41,093 bases of DNA from Bacillota bacterium (GTDB taxonomy: Bacteria > Bacillota > Clostridia > Oscillospirales > Ruminococcaceae), in contig JAKPUQ010000210.1 of the NCBI GenBank assembly GCA_029572815.1, positions 1 to 41,093 of the forward strand, read 5' to 3'. The notes beneath the pieces are model-generated. The model ran no database searches, was not told the DNA's origin, and saw nothing but the letters and a program-made list of their open reading frames with translations. Below, piece after piece: positions 39,765 to 41,093 of the stretch. Position 1 is the first letter of the stretch. Each line of letters begins with the position of its first letter. A program made the translations under genes and the position numbers.

Positions 39765-40292
39765 ATGAAAACATTAAGGATAAAATACGTACCGCCAATG
39801 ATAATGACGATAACGGTGGTGCTGTCTTTCGGACTGTGGCTGCTGCCGATGTGTCTTTCTTACAATGAAAAGATGACGGACTATGCGCTGGTGGGCAGTT
39901 TAGTGGGAATGCCAGTCGGTGTAGTGCTGCTGGTGGGAGTGTGCTCAACAAAGGCCCTGGTAAAGCTTGGTGATGACGGCGTTATCAGGTGTATCTGGCT
40001 GTTTTACAGCTGGGAGATAGACCTTGCAAAGACGGAGAGCTTTTCCTGCTGCGTACAGCCTCACCGTGCAAGGGGCGGAACGGTGTATTCCCTTGATCTG
40101 GTGTTTATAAGCAATAAGGACGGCTATGAAGACGAGAGCAGTCTGAAGGTGAACGTCGGTGCGGAAGAGCTCGGAAAACTGCTGAAGGGCGAAGCCGATG
40201 ACATTGATATTATGAAGATATACAAGTACGCCGAAGCTCTGTACCCGGATAAGGCGAAGGGGCTGGACGTCGGCGAAGAAAGCATATTCTGA
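39765..40292 (+). CDS. Two-TM membrane protein of unknown function
   Basis: This 175-residue protein has two hydrophobic segments near the N-terminus (MIMTITVVLSFGLWLLPMCL; LVGMPVGVVLLVGVC), then a soluble beta-rich region (LVKLGDDGVIRCIWLFYSWE) with a shape like a small PH-type domain, and a helical end. I choose the ATG at 39765; an earlier in-frame start overlaps the arg terminator. The next gene is 15 bases on. The layout loosely echoes the array at 32443-36042, but shared motifs are weak. Confidence 0.6.
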   Translation: MKTLRIKYVPPMIMTITVVLSFGLWLLPMCLSYNEKMTDYALVGSLVGMPVGVVLLVGVCSTKALVKLGDDGVIRCIWLFYSWEIDLAKTESFSCCVQPHRARGGTVYSLDLVFISNKDGYEDESSLKVNVGAEELGKLLKGEADDIDIMKIYKYAEALYPDKAKGLDVGEESIF

Positions 40293-40307
40293 TAAATGAG
40301 GTGAAAC

Positions 40308-40724
40308 ATGAGAGACATCATACTTGCCTGCGTGGGCGGCATTATCGCTCTTGCAGGGGGAGTTTACCTTGCGCGGCTCCTTTACTATAAGAAGTTTGGC
40401 GTGATAGCAAAGGCAGAGGTGACGGATGTAGCTGCGGTGGAGAAAAGAGCAGGCGTTTTCAGTTATATAATAGTGACTGCCAAGCGTATCAGCCACTATA
40501 CCCACACACTAAGTTATGAAGTGAACGGAAAAGTCTATCAGGAGAAGGACGGCGCAGCATACACCCAGCCGCTGAAAATAGGTTCCACCCACCTGATACT
40601 CTGCGATCCCAGGGACCCGAAAAAGTTCAAGTTCGAGGCAGATGTCAGCAGGCATATTACCATTGCGGCAGTTCTGGTGGTCATGGCGCTGATATTCATG
40701 GCAAGATTTCTGCTGCTGAAGTGA
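40308..40724 (+). CDS. DUF3592-like membrane protein
   Basis: This 138-residue protein has a hydrophobic segment at each end (ILACVGGIIALAGGVYLARL; ITIAAVLVVMALIFMARFL) and a beta-rich domain between them (AEVTDVAAVEKR, THTLSYEVNGKVYQEKDG, LILCDPRDPKKFKF). This is the DUF3592 layout, of unknown function. GAGGTGA precedes the ATG. It probably forms a two-gene unit with the preceding membrane protein. Confidence 0.7.
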   Translation: MRDIILACVGGIIALAGGVYLARLLYYKKFGVIAKAEVTDVAAVEKRAGVFSYIIVTAKRISHYTHTLSYEVNGKVYQEKDGAAYTQPLKIGSTHLILCDPRDPKKFKFEADVSRHITIAAVLVVMALIFMARFLLLK

Positions 40725-40762
40725 TCGCGGCATATGAAACAGCATATGGAGTAATAATAGAT

Positions 40763-40793
40763 AAAAAGCTCACGATTCAACCGCTGCTTTTTT
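40763..40793 (+). terminator. Weak terminator after the DUF3592-like gene
   Basis: AAAAAGC and GCTTTTTT pair around a 16-base loop, ending in TTTTTT, just before the first rRNA promoter. The stem is mostly A-T and so weak. Confidence 0.35.
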
Positions 40794-40795
40794 AG

Positions 40796-40824
40796 TTGAC
40801 AAAACCTTCCTGCCGTGCTATAAT
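40796..40824 (+). promoter_or_regulatory. rRNA operon promoter P1
   Basis: Perfect TTGACA (40796-40801), a 17-base spacer and perfect TATAAT (40819-40824). A full-consensus promoter 270 bases before the window end fits an rrn operon. Confidence 0.8.
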
Positions 40825-40933
40825 AAATAAGTCGCCTCGAGGGGACGCGAAGAGTAAGCCTGCTGGCGCAGCATGGGAGCGAAACCGAGAAGATGGAGAC
40901 GAAAAAATCACAGAAAAAATTTTCAAAAAGGTA

Positions 40934-40962
40934 TTGACAAAGAAAAGGAACTGTGATATAAT
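40934..40962 (+). promoter_or_regulatory. rRNA operon promoter P2
   Basis: A second full-consensus TTGACA (40934-40939), 17-base spacer and TATAAT (40957-40962), 138 bases after P1. Confidence 0.82.
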
Positions 40963-41093
40963 AGTTAAGCTGTCTCGAAGAGAGATAGCGAAGACAGCAT
41001 CTTGAAAATTGAACAATGCGAATAAAAAAGTAACGACCCTTGAGATTCCTTTATGAGAATAAAGGGAAGTCAAGAAAAGACTTTAAAAAAACA
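40963..41093 (+). other. rRNA leader upstream of an expected 16S rRNA gene
   Basis: After P2 the leader has a hairpin (CTGTCTC/GAAGACAG), then CTTGAAAATTGAACAATGCG, a string typical of clostridial rRNA leaders. CTTGA-GATTCCTTTAT pairs with ATAAAGGGAAG-TCAAG at 41039-41074, a long stem of the kind cut by RNase III. The window ends before the 16S start. The 369-base stretch 40725-41093 contains no protein gene. Confidence 0.7.

Noticed and set aside
1..41093. CRISPR array
   Set aside because: No set of regularly spaced identical repeats was found; the repeats seen are dispersed palindromes.

Overview
The window looks like chromosome from an anaerobic clostridial Firmicute, most likely a Ruminococcus-type member of the Oscillospiraceae. 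This is inferred from AGGAGG ribosome binding sites, intermediate G+C, an [FeFe]-hydrogenase maturase (HydF), L-lactate dehydrogenase beside malic enzyme, spoVAD/spoVAE sporulation genes and a typical clostridial rRNA promoter region at the right edge. The species cannot be fixed from the sequence alone.

Left part (1-5838), accessory. A possible insertion-sequence end with three short repeats is followed by an AraC/GyrI-type regulator. Next comes a minus-strand three-gene unit (unknown small basic protein, SAM methyltransferase, AT-rich GIY-YIG protein). It faces a MobV relaxase, damaged at its start and preceded by oriT-like inverted repeats, and then a tyrosine integrase. The integrase ends about 120 bp from the 3' end of tRNA-Glu, so this looks like one end of an integrated mobilizable element.

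Middle (5839-25316), mostly core. tRNA-Glu and tRNA-Met share a strong promoter and a terminator. A spoVAD-spoVAE unit has a sigma-G-like promoter, and spoVAE is frameshifted. A lipoprotein (frameshifted in its signal peptide) and a zinc-ribbon/pilin-like protein follow. A potABCD polyamine uptake operon ends in an AEC transporter. A P-type Ca2+ ATPase stands opposite a minus-strand unit running SUFU-SUFU-hydF-DUF2809-acyltransferase-mazF. Malic enzyme and ldh end this part.

Right part (25317-39740) is an arginine supercluster. Three phased ArgR-type operators sit upstream of the argG promoter, followed by argG, cupin, GNAT, argH, a small membrane protein, argC, a CdiI-like immunity protein, argJ, a tandem array, argB, argD, a Tubby/LURP-one-like protein and argF, closed by a perfect intrinsic terminator. 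Together argJ, argB, argC, argD, argF, argG and argH cover glutamate to arginine by the acetyl-cycling route. Between argJ and argB sits a 3.6-kb array of seven intact, truncated or frameshifted paralogues of small bacterial-PH-domain membrane proteins. This is the most unusual feature of the window.

The right edge (40725-41093) has two tandem consensus promoters and a processing-type stem that should lead into a 16S rRNA gene just outside the window.

At least five genes carry single-base frameshifts, four of them in mononucleotide runs. One SUFU gene carries a TGA exactly at a conserved Trp codon. Assembly error and real gene decay both need to be considered.
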